Part shown: positions 1 to 8,924 of the stretch, piece after piece | Numbering within the stretch: the first letter of the stretch is position 1 | Layout: each line of letters opens with the position of its first letter | Assembly (NCBI GenBank): GCA_005801205.1 | Contig: SYDJ01000018.1 | Span: 1 to 46,980 of the forward strand | Length of the DNA stretch: 46,980 nt | Source: Gammaproteobacteria bacterium | GTDB taxonomy: Bacteria; Pseudomonadota; Gammaproteobacteria; Pseudomonadales; Cellvibrionaceae | Reading direction: 5' to 3' | Notes under the pieces: model-generated | Database searches by the model: none | What the model saw: only the letters and a program-made list of their open reading frames with translations | What the model was told of the DNA's origin: nothing | Program-made: the position numbers and the translations under genes

Positions 1-415
<415 letters not shown>

Positions 416-886
416 ATGGTTTCCAAAGTAGAACTTGATGAGTACGACCGCAAAATTCTACGCGCCTTGCAGGAAAATGCAGACTTCTCAATGGCCGATT
501 TGGGCAACCTCATTGGCCTATCCCACACGCCCTGCTGGCGACGCTTAAAACGCCTTGAAACTGAAGGTGTGATCCGTGGCAAGGTAACGCTCCTCGATGC
601 CAAAAAAATCGATTTAGGCGTACGTGTGCATGCCTTTGTAACCGCCAAGAATCACGATGAAGAGGCCTTAAGTGCATTTGAAGCTGCTGTGCAATCCATC
701 CCTGAAATTGTTGAGTGCTATTCCACTAGCGGTGATAAAGATTACGTATTGCAGATAGTGATAAACAGTGTGGAAGAATACGAACAGCTTTTGCGTAAAA
801 CGTTACTCAAACTGCCAAACGTGGGCAGTATTCACTCTACCTTCTCGTTAAAGCAGATTAAATACACCACTCAGCTACCTCTTTAA
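416..886 (+). CDS. Lrp/AsnC family transcriptional regulator
   Basis: The protein has 156 residues from the chosen start. The N-terminal part (about 6-60) is an AsnC-type helix-turn-helix: LDEYDRKILRALQENADFSM, then LGNLIGLSHTPCWRRLKRLE, then the EGVIRG turn. The C-terminal part (about 70-150) is a RAM ligand-binding fold with a SGDKDYVLQI strand. Such proteins form octamers and sense amino acids. The open frame begins at 392, but ATG 416 is preceded by GAGG at 403-406 with nine bases of spacing, so I prefer it. The ligand and regulon are unknown. No metabolic gene is adjacent on the same strand, so local targets other than itself are not obvious. Confidence 0.88.
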   Translation: MVSKVELDEYDRKILRALQENADFSMADLGNLIGLSHTPCWRRLKRLETEGVIRGKVTLLDAKKIDLGVRVHAFVTAKNHDEEALSAFEAAVQSIPEIVECYSTSGDKDYVLQIVINSVEEYEQLLRKTLLKLPNVGSIHSTFSLKQIKYTTQLPL

Positions 887-915
887 CGCTTGTCTACCGC
901 TATGCGTTAAAGCAG

Positions 916-2631
916 CTATTTATGCAGTTTCAAACTCACCTTAATAAGCCGCTGATTTTTCATAGAAAGCACTACAAACTCAACCTGCCCAAGCCTTACT
1001 CTATCACCCACTACAGGATGGCGATATTTACTAAAGATATAACGTGCAATACTCCAGTTTGCCATTTCCGGCGGTACAGGAAAGTTATACACCATGCTCA
1101 GATCCGACAACCTAGCGCGTGAGGTAAGTACAAACTCACCAAAGAATGCCTGCGCCGATAGACGTTCATTCTCTTGCATGCCCACCAGCATTTTATCGAG
1201 GGCCTCCAATTCAGCCGGTAGACTCAACAAAAAGACATGGTCATCCGCTAAAAATTTTTGCTCTGGTAGTAAATTTACTGGATTACCATCGCGCAGCAGG
1301 CAGAGCAGCTGAACTTTGTTCGGCAAATGCAAAGTCCCCACCGTACGGCGCAATGCTGGGCTGCCTTCGGCCAACTTATAACCCACAAATTCATGACCAA
1401 CCTGCCCTGGCAAACCCAACTCAACCCGTTGCACACGCGAACTACTAGTCGGCACGTTAAGGTTCAGCCAGCGCGCCATAGGCCCCACTGTCCAACCTTG
1501 CACCAATAGCGATATGAGTACGATAAAGAACGCGATATTAAAAAAGAAATTCCATTCAGGCACACCCGCCAACCACGGGAACATGGCCAGCACAATGGGT
1601 ACAGCACCTCGCAAGCCGACCCAGCTAATAAAGGTTTTTTCTTGCCACGAAAATTGAAAGGGCAATAAACATAACCACACAGCCAAAGGCCGAGCGACAA
1701 ACATCAATACCACTGCGACCAATAAGGCGCTGGAGGCGTACTCCATCAGCTTGTGCGGCGACACCAATAAACCCAACATTAAAAACAAACTGATTTGCGC
1801 GAGCCAGGCGATACCATCGTGAAAGCGCTGAATATTAAAAAGCCCACGCGACACGCGATTGCCTACCATTAAGCCCGCCAAGTAAACCGCTAGAAAACCG
1901 CTGGCGTGCATTACCGCCGCCAAGCCAAAGATAAATACGCCGCCAAAAAGTGCCAAGAGTGGATACAAACCGGGGCTGAGCTGCAAGCGCTCTACCCCAT
2001 AGGCCAAGACTCGGCCACCCAGCAACCCCACCGCTGTACCTGCACCCATCTCCCACGCAAAATCGCCTAACAGCAGCCAACTAAAGTTAGGCTCTTTAGT
2101 GATCATCAATTCAACCAGCATGATGGTGAGAAAAACCGCCATTGGGTCATTAAGACCCGATTCAATTTCAAGGGTTGCGCCCACACGGGATTTCAACGCA
2201 AGCCCCTGCATAGTCAATACCGAGAACACTGCAGCGGCATCGGTAGACCCTACAATCGCGCCTAACAGGAGGCCGTGCACCCAAGATAAACCCAGAATCC
2301 ACGCCGCTAAGGCACCGCAAACACCAACGGTAATTACCACGCCTATAGTGGCAAGCGAGAGCGCTGGCCGTAAACCCACACGAAACAGATGAATCTCTGT
2401 GCGCAAACCACCGTCGAATAGAATCACCGCGAGCGCCAAGGTGCCCATGAAATAAGCGGCTTTCACATTTTGAAATTGAACGCCTAAAAAACCATCTTCA
2501 CCCGCCAACATCCCAATGATCAAAAACACCAAGAGTATGGGCATGCCCATACGCGGTGAAAGTGTGCTGGCGAGGATGCTGATAATAAACAGCGCGCCGC
2601 CAAACAACATGAGTTGGTTCAGTACTTCCAT
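916..2631 (-). CDS. nhaP2: K+/H+ antiporter, NhaP2/CvrA type
   Basis: A 571-residue inner-membrane cation/proton antiporter of the CPA1 family. About twelve hydrophobic segments fill residues 1-390, with CPA motifs GSTDAAAVFSVL, ESGLNDPMAVFLT (the membrane-embedded acidic pair) and WVGLRGAVPIVLAMFP. After residue 400 comes a cytoplasmic regulatory tail with a TrkA-C-like segment (VGYKLAEGSPALRRTVGTL) and a final CorC/HlyC-like domain (MVYNFPVPPEMANWSIARYI, then VVGDRVRLGQVEFVVL). This arrangement and length match NhaP2/CvrA, which exports K+ and protects against high potassium or low osmolarity. Whether Na+ is also carried cannot be told. It is a stand-alone minus-strand gene convergent with the Lrp-type gene; the stops are 29 bases apart. 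Confidence 0.9.
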   Translation of the reverse strand: MEVLNQLMLFGGALFIISILASTLSPRMGMPILLVFLIIGMLAGEDGFLGVQFQNVKAAYFMGTLALAVILFDGGLRTEIHLFRVGLRPALSLATIGVVITVGVCGALAAWILGLSWVHGLLLGAIVGSTDAAAVFSVLTMQGLALKSRVGATLEIESGLNDPMAVFLTIMLVELMITKEPNFSWLLLGDFAWEMGAGTAVGLLGGRVLAYGVERLQLSPGLYPLLALFGGVFIFGLAAVMHASGFLAVYLAGLMVGNRVSRGLFNIQRFHDGIAWLAQISLFLMLGLLVSPHKLMEYASSALLVAVVLMFVARPLAVWLCLLPFQFSWQEKTFISWVGLRGAVPIVLAMFPWLAGVPEWNFFFNIAFFIVLISLLVQGWTVGPMARWLNLNVPTSSSRVQRVELGLPGQVGHEFVGYKLAEGSPALRRTVGTLHLPNKVQLLCLLRDGNPVNLLPEQKFLADDHVFLLSLPAELEALDKMLVGMQENERLSAQAFFGEFVLTSRARLSDLSMVYNFPVPPEMANWSIARYIFSKYRHPVVGDRVRLGQVEFVVLSMKNQRLIKVSLKLHK

Positions 2632-2784
2632 TCAATAAAACCTGTAAAAACAATCAATTAATCAAATATTTTTAGGATATTACTACAATCATAGCTGATA
2701 GATGCCACCCAATTTCGATAATTACCGCCTAGGATAAAGCCTCGCACTCAATCGCAGCCTTTTGTTCTGGGTCAGCATAAATAC

Positions 2785-2793
2785 TGCTATGAT
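2785..2793 (+). promoter_or_regulatory. extended -10 promoter candidate for rnb
   Basis: TGCTATGAT fits an extended -10 element (TG-N-TATGAT, five of six matches to TATAAT), 33 bases before the rnb ATG. No good -35 lies 17 bases upstream, which extended -10 promoters can tolerate. Inferred from sequence only. Confidence 0.4.
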
Positions 2794-2826
2794 TCGCACC
2801 ATTATTTCTCCTACTAAGTTGTCCTC

Positions 2827-4842
2827 ATGCTCAATAACTCTGCCCTGCAACAATTAGCTCAATTAAAAACCAATTTAGTCGCTCAAAAAGATATCGCCCA
2901 AGGCACAGTGCGCAGCACCACTAAGCGTTTTGGTTTTGTGCTTTTGGACGATGGTCGTGAAGCATTCTTAGACCCCGAGCAAATGTTGCGTGTCTTGCCA
3001 GATGACCGTGTTGAAGTGGAAATCACTACCAACAGTAAAGACCAACTGGAAGCAAAATTAGACAAGCTGCTCAGCAGTTCACTCACCGAATTTGTTGGCC
3101 GTTACGTGAATAAAGGCAATAACTTTTTTGTTGAGCCGGATGTCTTTAATTTCACCCGCTGGTTGTTTGTACCACCGCAAGATCGCAAGGGCCTGAATGT
3201 GGATGATTTAGTGCGCTGCACTGTTTCCCGCCACCCTTTTAGCGATGGCAAAGCACAAGTAAAAATAATTGCGCGCTTGGGCAAGGCAGACGAACCCGGT
3301 ATTGAAAATCGTTACACGGTCGCAAAATTTCAATTGCCCAATGAGTGGACGGCACCCGCGCAAAACCAAGCCAGCGGCATTAACTGGTCGCCTTTGGTAT
3401 TTGACAATGGCGAGCTGGATTTAACTCACCTACCCTTCGTTACCATAGATTCCGAAAATACCCGTGATATGGACGATGCGATTTATATCGCCGCCAATGA
3501 AAATGGCTGGGAATTAATCACCGCCATCGCAGACCCCAGCAAGCAAATTGACATTGATAGCCCACTCGAATTAGCCGCGCGCGAACGCGCCGCCACTGTG
3601 TATTTGCTGGGCCAATCTATCACTATGTTGCCCTCTGAGTTATCGCATGATACTTATTCGCTCATCCCAGAGAAGAAACGCCCTGTTGTTATTTGCAAAA
3701 TGCAAATTGCCCGCAACGGCGAGATTACTGATTATGAATTTGCAGAAGCACAAATTCGCTCGCAACATAAACTAAGCTACCAAGCGGTAGCCGATGATTT
3801 AAATGGCGTAAAAACCTTAAACGATGCCGGCTTTAATGTAAGCGATGAAATCAAAAATCAACTGATCACACTGCAAAAATTTGCCGAGGTACGTGCCGAC
3901 TATCGTTTAGAGCACACCTTAGTGATGGATGATAAGCCAGACTATTTTTTCATCCTTAACGATCAGAAAAAAATTGATCACGTTGATAAACGCGAACGCA
4001 ATATCGCACACCGCATGATTGAGGAGGCCATGTTGGTGACCAATATTTGTGCGGGCGAACTGTTTGTAAAAAACCCCGGTTACGGTATTTTCTCTACCCA
4101 TATTGGCTTTCGCACTGAACGCTTGAACGATGCCATCAGTTTAATCACTGAAGATCGGCCCGATTTAATTGAAGCGGGTTTAACCGCGAGCGATTTAGCA
4201 CAGAGGGATAAATTCCAACAACTATTTAAAGAGCTGCGCACCAACCCAAGCAACAATTCTAAAAATGCACCGCTGTTGTCGCTTTTGCAGCGCATGCTAC
4301 AAGCGGGCTCTCTGTCGTTTGAACATATCCCACATTTTGGTTTGGGTTTTAACGCCTACGCCATGGTGACTTCGCCCATTCGTCGTTACAACGATTTTTA
4401 TAATCACCTCGCCATTAAACGTATTTTGCGCGGCGAACCTGCGATTGAATTAGACAGCGTAACCTTAGCAATACAATTGCAAGAGCAATTAAATCTAGGA
4501 CGCCAAGCATGCCGTTATTTAGAGCTTTGGTTGCAAGCGCAATTTATGGCGCAGCAGGTTGATACGCTTCACACCGGCACTATTGCACTCGTAAACTCTA
4601 ACGGTATAGGTGTGCGCTTGGATGATTTAGGCATTGAAGGCTACGCCATGCTCGCTCCACGCGATGGAGAGATAAAAGCACAATTTGATTCGCGCCGTTT
4701 AAGCTTAACGATTGAAGGCCGCACTTATCGTTTAGATGAAAAAGTGCATGTGCTGGTAAAAGAAGTGGATATCCTTAAACGCAAAATTGCATTTGAAGTT
4801 GTGGATCAAGAAACAGCTGATCGATTAAGTGCTTGGCTGTAG
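2827..4842 (+). CDS. rnb: exoribonuclease II (RNase II)
   Basis: A 671-residue RNB-family 3'-5' exoribonuclease, close to the usual RNase II length (E. coli 644) and well short of RNase R. Two N-terminal cold-shock-like RNA-binding folds (about 20-170) precede the RNB domain (about 190-560). The catalytic acidic cluster is IDSENTRDMDDAIYI, with D208, D214, D216 and D217 in the Mg2+-binding positions. Further signatures are MLPSELSHDTYSLIPEKKRP and MVTSPIRRYNDFYNHLAIKR. A C-terminal S1 domain follows (about 575-660). It degrades single-stranded mRNA in the cytoplasm and stalls at stable stems. The ATG follows TTCTCC/TACTAAG-type sequence with only a weak ribosome binding site. Monocistronic by context. 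Confidence 0.92.
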   Translation: MLNNSALQQLAQLKTNLVAQKDIAQGTVRSTTKRFGFVLLDDGREAFLDPEQMLRVLPDDRVEVEITTNSKDQLEAKLDKLLSSSLTEFVGRYVNKGNNFFVEPDVFNFTRWLFVPPQDRKGLNVDDLVRCTVSRHPFSDGKAQVKIIARLGKADEPGIENRYTVAKFQLPNEWTAPAQNQASGINWSPLVFDNGELDLTHLPFVTIDSENTRDMDDAIYIAANENGWELITAIADPSKQIDIDSPLELAARERAATVYLLGQSITMLPSELSHDTYSLIPEKKRPVVICKMQIARNGEITDYEFAEAQIRSQHKLSYQAVADDLNGVKTLNDAGFNVSDEIKNQLITLQKFAEVRADYRLEHTLVMDDKPDYFFILNDQKKIDHVDKRERNIAHRMIEEAMLVTNICAGELFVKNPGYGIFSTHIGFRTERLNDAISLITEDRPDLIEAGLTASDLAQRDKFQQLFKELRTNPSNNSKNAPLLSLLQRMLQAGSLSFEHIPHFGLGFNAYAMVTSPIRRYNDFYNHLAIKRILRGEPAIELDSVTLAIQLQEQLNLGRQACRYLELWLQAQFMAQQVDTLHTGTIALVNSNGIGVRLDDLGIEGYAMLAPRDGEIKAQFDSRRLSLTIEGRTYRLDEKVHVLVKEVDILKRKIAFEVVDQETADRLSAWL

Positions 4843-4877
4843 TAAATTAGAGGAAGAAACATCTTTATTTCAAGACT

Positions 4878-4995
4878 CGCTGTAAATACATCCGTGTACG
4901 CTCGTCGTCGGCATCCCTTCGCGATCCCGTCGCTTCGGGAAACTTCCCACATCCATGTGGGTCGTCCTGAGTCCGACGGTCTCGCAAGAATCACC
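4878..4995. repeat. intergenic palindromic repeat element with nested hairpins
   Basis: This stretch between rnb and the EVE gene is packed with dyads. TACA-TCCG-TGTA lies at 4887-4898, TCCCG/CGGGA at 4925-4940, and CCCACAT-CC-ATGTGGG at 4946-4961. An outer pair, CGTCGG 4906-4911 with CCGACG 4973-4978, encloses the inner ones. Several loops share the core ATCC. It is denser and more GC-rich than its surroundings and encodes nothing convincing. It resembles REP/BIME-type dispersed elements found between genes in many proteobacteria; dispersal cannot be tested with one copy. Confidence 0.6.
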
Positions 4996-5036
4996 TTAAG
5001 ACGCAAACAGAGTTCATCGTTTGCGAGAGAATAAGC

Positions 5037-5498
5037 ATGAGCAAAAACTACTGGCTCTTCAAAGCCGAACCTCATATTTACGGCATTGACCACCTCAATG
5101 CCGCGCCAAAAAAAATTGGCCGTTGGGATGGCATTCGCAATTACCAAGCGCGCAATTTTTTGCGCGACCACGTTGCGGTTGGCGATGAAGTTTTTATTTA
5201 TCACAGCAGCTGCAAAAACGTCGGCATAGTCGGCACCGCAAAAGTTGTGAAAGCAGCCTATCCTGACCCCACCCAATTTAACCCCGAAAGCGATTACTAC
5301 GATCCCAAATCCACATCTGAAAATCCGCGTTGGGTTTCCGTGGATATTCAAGTTACACAAACTTTCCCTCGAATTATTCCTCTGGCTCACATTAAAGCGC
5401 AGCCCGCGTTAGAGAATATGGTTTTGATAAAACAAAGCCGATTATCAACCCAACCGGTAACTAAATCAGAATGGGACTTTATTTTAAAGATGTCTTGA
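5037..5498 (+). CDS. EVE domain-containing protein (THYN1-like)
   Basis: A 153-residue single-domain protein. It opens with YWLFKAEP, followed by RWDGIRNYQARNFLRD, VGDEVFIYHSSC, VGIVGTAKVV and PRWVSVDIQ, the standard run of EVE (PUA-like) motifs. EVE domains are thought to bind modified bases such as 5-methylcytosine derivatives or modified RNA. The aromatic residues lining the pocket (W, Y, N in the first 50 residues) look intact. The start ATG follows GAGAGAATAAGC, with GAGAGA as ribosome binding site. The 3' end is duplicated in an 18-base tandem repeat. The cellular substrate is unknown. Confidence 0.88.
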   Translation: MSKNYWLFKAEPHIYGIDHLNAAPKKIGRWDGIRNYQARNFLRDHVAVGDEVFIYHSSCKNVGIVGTAKVVKAAYPDPTQFNPESDYYDPKSTSENPRWVSVDIQVTQTFPRIIPLAHIKAQPALENMVLIKQSRLSTQPVTKSEWDFILKMS

Positions 5499-5552
5499 AT
5501 TTTAAAGATGACTTGAATTTTAAAGATTATTAATTTCTAAAGATGGCTTGAA
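5482..5552 (+). repeat. 18-base tandem repeat overlapping the stop codon of the EVE gene
   Basis: Successive units begin at 5482, 5500, 5518 and about 5534: TTTTAAAGATGTCTTGAA, TTTTAAAGATGACTTGAA, a degenerate third copy, and a fourth ending in AAAGATGGCTTGAA. The first unit contains the last codons and TGA stop of the EVE gene. Eighteen bases is six codons, so the second copy carries an in-frame TGA too, and the third is followed by an in-frame TAA. The likely origin is replication slippage. Confidence 0.8.
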
Positions 5553-5609
5553 CACAAAGAAGGTTTGACTCCATCCAATATTCAATACCTACCACTAAAG
5601 GAGAAGCGT

Positions 5610-7562
5610 GTGGCCAACTATAAATTTGGTATCAATGAACCGCCCCATAAACGCTGGCCTGTGGCTTGGTATAACCCAGCCGTGTTATTGCGCTCAGCGC
5701 AAGAACTGGTGGCTAGCGGGAACTTCATCCGCAATTTTGACCGACGCGAATTATTTAGCGGTGAGTTTAAGATTGTGGAGCAAGCTCGGGATTATGCGGG
5801 GGGCGATTACTGGTGGGATTTTATGTCCGACAGCGGTGACGGTGGCAATGCTAGCTATACAGTAGCCCGTGCTATGCAATCCCCCATACTTGACGTCGGC
5901 CTTGCTGAAGGCATGGTTACTGATATTGATACAAGGCTACCTGCGGGCAAACTCTTGGTTTTAGGTGGCGATCTAGCCTACCCCGGCGCGAGCACCGAAG
6001 AATATCAATATCGCTTTATAGAAATGTGGGAAGCAGCCAAACCCTTCGTTGAACCCCCAAAAAAAATCGAGAAAAAATCGGAGCTTACGGTTGCATCTAT
6101 CCCTCAAAATCACGATTGGTTTGACAATATCTCCACTTTCAATCGCCACTTCATAGGCGACTACGAAAACCACTTTTTGCATGCCAATACGCCGCAAAAC
6201 CGCAGCTACTTTGCCGCACAACTGCCTCATGGCTGGTGGATTCTCGGTTTGGACTTCGCCTTAGTGGGCGATATAGACCGCACTCAATACGAAACCTTTT
6301 TGGAGCTGATTTCCACGTCAACCGCTAATTCAGACCAAATTAACGCTGGCGATAACGTTATTTTGCTTTACCCGGAACCCTATTGGACACGCCCTTTAGG
6401 CGATACCGCAGGCGTTGGCTACCCCAGGCGCTACCAACGTTTAGAAGCGGCATTACTAGAAGCAAATGTTAAAATTCGTGTTCGCCTCGCAGGCGATTTG
6501 CATCACTACGTGCGGGAAGAGGCAAACTCAGGCGCTCAACTAGACTATGACGATTTGCTCATCACCTGTGGAAGTGGCGGCGCTTTTTTGCATCCAACCC
6601 ATGCCAAGCGGGTTACTGACACCAAGATATTGGATCGGGTTCAGGATACCTGCGCCATGACGCCTGATTTAGAAAAACGTGTTTGTGTTGGTATCAAAAA
6701 CACCAAAAGGCTGAGCGAAGACCAGCGTGAATATACTCATCAAGCCAGCTACCCCAGCCGAGAGATCAGCAAAAGCTTGTGCAAATGGAACTTATTTGCA
6801 CTCTTTGCGCCTGCATCAATATCTGGGCTCTTTGCCGATAAGGTTAACGGCAATACTGCGCAACGTAGCCTTATGCGCTTACAAGAACTCTATCAAGGCA
6901 TCACAGCAGGCAACATCCTGTTCCCTATTTTATTGGGAGCACTGTATTTATTGGCGGTTTACTGCAACAGCTTCGTGTTTAGCAAATCCTTTGTACCCGA
7001 TGATTTTGTCGCTGCCAGCCAAATAGGCAACAAAACCTTTTTCTGTTTTTTACAACTTTGGTTTAAAGCATTATTTTTTAGCCCACTGGCACTTGGGGTT
7101 CACATTATTCTCTTGGGGCTATGCGGTTCTATTGCCCACGAAGACGGTGGCTGGTCGGTATTCTTCGGAGCCATCTACGGCGTGGTACATATACTGGCAG
7201 CAGCAACTTTATTCTGGTTGTTGAGTATGTGGGGGGTCGATCCTTACAGTAAAGGTATCTTGATTTTTATCCTTGGCGCCATTGTCGGCGGATTATTATT
7301 TGGCCTTTATTTTGCGCTATCGGCTTGGTTCGGCGGGCTAGCTAACAACGCTTTCTCGCCCTTAGGGCATCAAGGTTATAAAGGCTTTCTCCGTTTTCGC
7401 ATAGATTCACAAGGCGCACTTCATGGCTACATGATTGGTACAGATGAGGTTCCAAAACGCTGGGTTTTTAACCCAAGAAGTAAACGCCCACTGTGGATTG
7501 AGAAAGACATAACTAAAGCGCCGATTTGGAAGGTGCGTGATACTTTTACCTTAAAAAAATAG
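5610..7562 (+). CDS. membrane-anchored calcineurin-like metallophosphoesterase
   Basis: The protein has 650 residues from GTG 5610, which has AAGGAG at 5598-5603 as an excellent ribosome binding site. The open frame extends to TTG 5565 without one. The N-terminal half is a metallophosphoesterase: DSGDGG (D74, D77), GGDLAYP (D121), QNHDWFD (N167-H168-D169) and a late AGDLHHY metal-binding motif followed by CGSGGAFLHPTH. The usual GNHD motif reads QNHD. The C-terminal half has four hydrophobic segments (around ILFPILLGALYLLAVY, LALGVHIILLGLCG, GVVHILAAATLFWLL and GILIFILGAIVGGLLFGLYF), then a polar tail. The substrate is unknown; phosphodiester or nucleotide hydrolysis at the inner membrane is an inference. 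The DMT exporter starts nine bases after its stop, suggesting co-transcription. Confidence 0.8.
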   Translation: MANYKFGINEPPHKRWPVAWYNPAVLLRSAQELVASGNFIRNFDRRELFSGEFKIVEQARDYAGGDYWWDFMSDSGDGGNASYTVARAMQSPILDVGLAEGMVTDIDTRLPAGKLLVLGGDLAYPGASTEEYQYRFIEMWEAAKPFVEPPKKIEKKSELTVASIPQNHDWFDNISTFNRHFIGDYENHFLHANTPQNRSYFAAQLPHGWWILGLDFALVGDIDRTQYETFLELISTSTANSDQINAGDNVILLYPEPYWTRPLGDTAGVGYPRRYQRLEAALLEANVKIRVRLAGDLHHYVREEANSGAQLDYDDLLITCGSGGAFLHPTHAKRVTDTKILDRVQDTCAMTPDLEKRVCVGIKNTKRLSEDQREYTHQASYPSREISKSLCKWNLFALFAPASISGLFADKVNGNTAQRSLMRLQELYQGITAGNILFPILLGALYLLAVYCNSFVFSKSFVPDDFVAASQIGNKTFFCFLQLWFKALFFSPLALGVHIILLGLCGSIAHEDGGWSVFFGAIYGVVHILAAATLFWLLSMWGVDPYSKGILIFILGAIVGGLLFGLYFALSAWFGGLANNAFSPLGHQGYKGFLRFRIDSQGALHGYMIGTDEVPKRWVFNPRSKRPLWIEKDITKAPIWKVRDTFTLKK

Positions 7563-7571
7563 GCCGATTTT

Positions 7572-8456
7572 TTGTTTAAATCTAATGTAATGCTGTTAAT
7601 TGCCGCTGCAATCTGGGGTTTCGGATTTGTGGCGCAACGTTTGGGAATGAATTACCTAGAACCTTTTGGATTTAATAGCGCGAGGTTTTTATTAGGCAGC
7701 CTTTCTTTGCTGCCTTTGCTTTGGATTCTTTCGCGACAAAAAGTTAATCTAGAAACCAAACCGAATCACTCCCTAACGAAAGGCGGCATTATTTGTGGAT
7801 TAGTTTTATTTGCGGCGGCTACTCTGCAGCAATATGGACTATTTTATACAACCGCAGCAAAAGCCGGTTTCATCACCGGCTTATATTTAATTCTGGTTCC
7901 CATGATCGGAATTCTACTTAAACACACCACTGGCATGACAACATGGCTAGGCGCAGTGCTTGCTGTGGTCGGTTTATATTTGCTCAGCATTAATGATGAT
8001 TTCACCATGTCGCTCGGCGATATGCTGATTTTTATCGGCGCATTATTCTGGGCGTTTCATATTTTAGTCATCGACCACTTCAGCGGCCGCATTGATCCCA
8101 TTCAATTATCAGCGGTGCAATTCCTCGTGTGCGGAATTTTAAGTCTCGCGGTTTCACTGATTATTGAAACGCCGACTTTATCTGGAGCCATAGCAGGCTG
8201 GCAGCCCATATTATTTGCCGGCCTTGTCAGTGTTGGCATAGCCTACACCTTACAAGTTATCGCGCAAAAAAATGCGAAGCCTAGTCATGCGGCTATCATT
8301 ATGAGTTTAGAAGCCGTGTTTGCAGCGATTGGTGGCGTGTGGTTATTGGATGAAAGCCTAAGCCCACGCGCATGGATTGGTTGTGGGCTAATGTTAGCGG
8401 GGATGTTGTTGTCGCAGGTTAAATGGGAATACAAATCGAAAAGGAAAAGCAGATAG
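7572..8456 (+). CDS. EamA/DMT family transporter
   Basis: A 294-residue protein with ten hydrophobic segments in two EamA halves. The first begins LLIAAAIWGFGFVAQRLGM and the second DMLIFIGALFWAFHILVID. The second half ends with the family's conserved TLQVIAQKNAKPSHAAIIMS and LEAVFAAIGGVWLLDE. Members export amino acids or other metabolites across the inner membrane; the substrate cannot be read from sequence. TTG at 7572 gives FKSNVMLLIAAA and matches the usual start of relatives; ATG at 7590 is the alternative. It starts nine bases after the metallophosphoesterase stop and is probably co-transcribed. Confidence 0.87.
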   Translation: MFKSNVMLLIAAAIWGFGFVAQRLGMNYLEPFGFNSARFLLGSLSLLPLLWILSRQKVNLETKPNHSLTKGGIICGLVLFAAATLQQYGLFYTTAAKAGFITGLYLILVPMIGILLKHTTGMTTWLGAVLAVVGLYLLSINDDFTMSLGDMLIFIGALFWAFHILVIDHFSGRIDPIQLSAVQFLVCGILSLAVSLIIETPTLSGAIAGWQPILFAGLVSVGIAYTLQVIAQKNAKPSHAAIIMSLEAVFAAIGGVWLLDESLSPRAWIGCGLMLAGMLLSQVKWEYKSKRKSR

Positions 8457-8502
8457 AAGTGCTGGCTTAATTAGCTCAACACCTCATTTTCTGCTTACAT
8501 TT

Positions 8503-8895
8503 TTAAGACAAAGCGCTGCGAATTTTTTCAGCAGTTTTTTTCAAGTCTTCACCCTCTGCATTTTTCGCAAACGCGAAACTCAAATCATCCATTGAATCCA
8601 TGGGCACCAAATGAATATGGGTGTGCGGCACTTCTAAACCGGCGATCATCATACCGATGCGTGTGCACGGAAAGAGTGATTTCATCGCATTGGCAATTTT
8701 GTGACTGACTTTCATTAAGTGCGCTGCGGTATCAGCAGGTAAATCACTCCATTGATCCACCTCTGCACGCGGGATTACCAACACGTGACCTTCGCGAATG
8801 GGTTGAATAGTTAGAATCGCAACGGCTATATCGTCTTCATACACAAAGTTACCGGGGATTTTGCCTTCCATAATTAAGGTAAATACACTTGCCAT
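8503..8895 (-). CDS. HIT family protein
   Basis: A 130-residue histidine-triad protein. The catalytic triad HTHIHLVP lies at residues 91-98, with the conserved upstream VLVIPRAEVDQW strand. HIT proteins hydrolyse nucleotide-phosphoramidate or dinucleoside polyphosphate substrates in the cytoplasm. The start ATG has AGGAG upstream with good spacing. The 281-residue gene lies 29 bases upstream on the same strand, so the pair may form an operon. The exact substrate is unknown. Confidence 0.9.
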   Translation of the reverse strand: MASVFTLIMEGKIPGNFVYEDDIAVAILTIQPIREGHVLVIPRAEVDQWSDLPADTAAHLMKVSHKIANAMKSLFPCTRIGMMIAGLEVPHTHIHLVPMDSMDDLSFAFAKNAEGEDLKKTAEKIRSALS

Positions 8896-8924
8896 AAGAT
8901 TCTCCTAAAAATAATTTTTCTTAG

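Noticed and set aside
4806-5390. A 194-codon minus-strand open frame covering the repeat element and the EVE gene
   Set aside because: It is antisense to the clear EVE-domain gene, has no recognisable motif, and depends on the palindromic repeat; coincidental open frame.
8457-8502. Imperfect inverted repeat between the DMT transporter and the HIT gene as a terminator
   Set aside because: The arms have several mismatches and no T run follows.
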